The notes under the pieces: model-generated
Told to the model about the DNA's origin: nothing
Database searches by the model: none
The model's input: only the letters and a program-made list of their open reading frames with translations
Part shown: one piece after another, positions 63,535 to 64,000 of the stretch
Layout of the letters: the number at the start of each line of letters is the position of its first letter
Numbering within the stretch: position 1 is the first letter of the stretch
Origin: Photorhabdus cinerea
Lineage (GTDB): Bacteria > Pseudomonadota > Gammaproteobacteria > Enterobacterales > Enterobacteriaceae
Assembly: GCF_011189575.1 (NCBI RefSeq)
Contig: NZ_PUJW01000017.1
Location: 42,463 to 106,462, forward strand
Length of the DNA: 64,000 nucleotides
Reading direction: 5' to 3'
Program-made: the position numbers and the translations under genes

Positions 63535-64000
63535 TATTTCACCGCCGTAATTTTGACATTAATACTTTTTTCTGCACCATAGACTATTGCCCGGTTAATC
63601 TGCTCCCACTGCTCTACTGTTGTTGTCTTCGGTACAGCAATACGAATTTCTCGTTGTGAAATTATCGAAGATGTTACCTCTTTACCATCTTTAATGTACC
63701 CTTGGAAATCTGCCGCTGAATCAATATTCCCTTTCATTGACGTATATATCTGCTTGGGATCTTTTATCCTTGCTGGTGTACGTGTATCTACAGTTTTAAC
63801 ACTAATAGCTGTACGTGTAGCAGGATCATAAAAATCAAAAGTTTTGAAATTCTCTGGCAACCGAGTACCTTTTGGCATCTGCGTAGCAACAAAATCCTCA
63901 AAAGGATACCCCTGCTTATAGTTACCTTCTCCCCATGCCATTTGAGTTTTACTACCATCTTTTTCTACCCGATACACATGACGGATGTCTACTGTTGGGT
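63534..64000 (-). CDS. C-terminal toxin domain of a CdiA-type (or other polymorphic) effector, runs off the window
   Basis: 155 codons, open at the window edge (TVDIRHVYRVEKDGSKTQMA...). It carries YPFEDFVATQMPKG, NFKTFDFYDPATRTAISVKT (a D-x(n)-SVK nuclease core of PD-(D/E)xK type), KQIYTSMKGNIDSAADFQGY, SQREIRIAVPKTTTVEQWEQ and INRAIVYGAE. This closely follows the EC869-o11-type CdiA-CT DNase pattern. The start of the gene, including secretion domains and a VENN-like motif, lies outside, so CdiA cannot be told from other two-partner or rearrangement-hotspot effectors. Confidence 0.8.
   Translation of the reverse strand, partial: PTVDIRHVYRVEKDGSKTQMAWGEGNYKQGYPFEDFVATQMPKGTRLPENFKTFDFYDPATRTAISVKTVDTRTPARIKDPKQIYTSMKGNIDSAADFQGYIKDGKEVTSSIISQREIRIAVPKTTTVEQWEQINRAIVYGAEKSINVKITAVK

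Overview
The window looks like a chromosomal piece of an AT-rich enterobacterium of the Morganellaceae, most likely Photorhabdus or a close relative. This is inferred from enterobacterial housekeeping genes (rcsDBC, gyrA, ubiG, nrdAB-yfaE), the anaerobic cobalamin (cbi) operon, an R-tail-like gene block and CDI and toxin-antitoxin accessory genes. No species-specific marker was tested.

Layout. 1-4.65 kb: start of a leftward cobalamin operon (cbiA-B-C-D-E) behind a cobalamin riboswitch. 4.9-8.0 kb: an FNR-type palindrome, a TorD-like chaperone remnant, a secreted trypsin-like protease and a decayed secreted protein. 8.2-29.4 kb: a highly rearranged accessory region of promoterless tail-fibre C-terminal cassettes and tail-fibre assembly (tfa) genes, interleaved with cell-surface modification genes (GT25, phosphoethanolamine-transferase-like, two SAM methyltransferases, GT9, GT4, Mig-14-like), two toxin-antitoxin pairs, IS fragments and a 344-bp inverted repeat. 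29.5-41.4 kb: a leftward contractile-tail operon (antiterminator Q, two terminators, neck/completion protein, sheath, tube, frameshifted chaperone, tape measure, baseplate, spike, fibre) with no head, portal, terminase or integrase gene in the window, so it is tailocin-like or the tail end of a prophage. 41.4-44 kb: a gene-poor stretch, tRNA-Thr(UGU), a Dabb protein and tRNA-Ser(UGA). 44.1-58.2 kb: core genes rcsD, rcsB, rcsC, gyrA, ubiG, nrdA, nrdB, yfaE. 58.3-64 kb: a YafO-like toxin with an unfamiliar partner, a Gfo/Idh/MocA oxidoreductase, a PIN-domain toxin-antitoxin pair, and the C-terminal end of a CDI-type toxin with its immunity gene plus a displaced, damaged copy.

The most interesting system is the 8-30 kb region. 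The full-length fibre gene and five fibre fragments carry, at the same codons (GL-A/V/S-ETV), a 26-bp imperfect palindrome resembling Hin/Gin/Cin crossover sites. Sites in opposite orientation to the expressed fibre would swap its C-terminus by inversion. The silent cassettes are interspersed with LPS-type modification genes, several joined to a shared 5' leader that is a truncated phosphoethanolamine-transferase gene, and one (Mig-14-like) is interrupted at an 8-G tract that is one base short of in-frame. I infer a diversification locus that varies both the receptor-binding tip of a particle and the producer's own surface. No DNA invertase gene is visible, so switching would need one encoded elsewhere.
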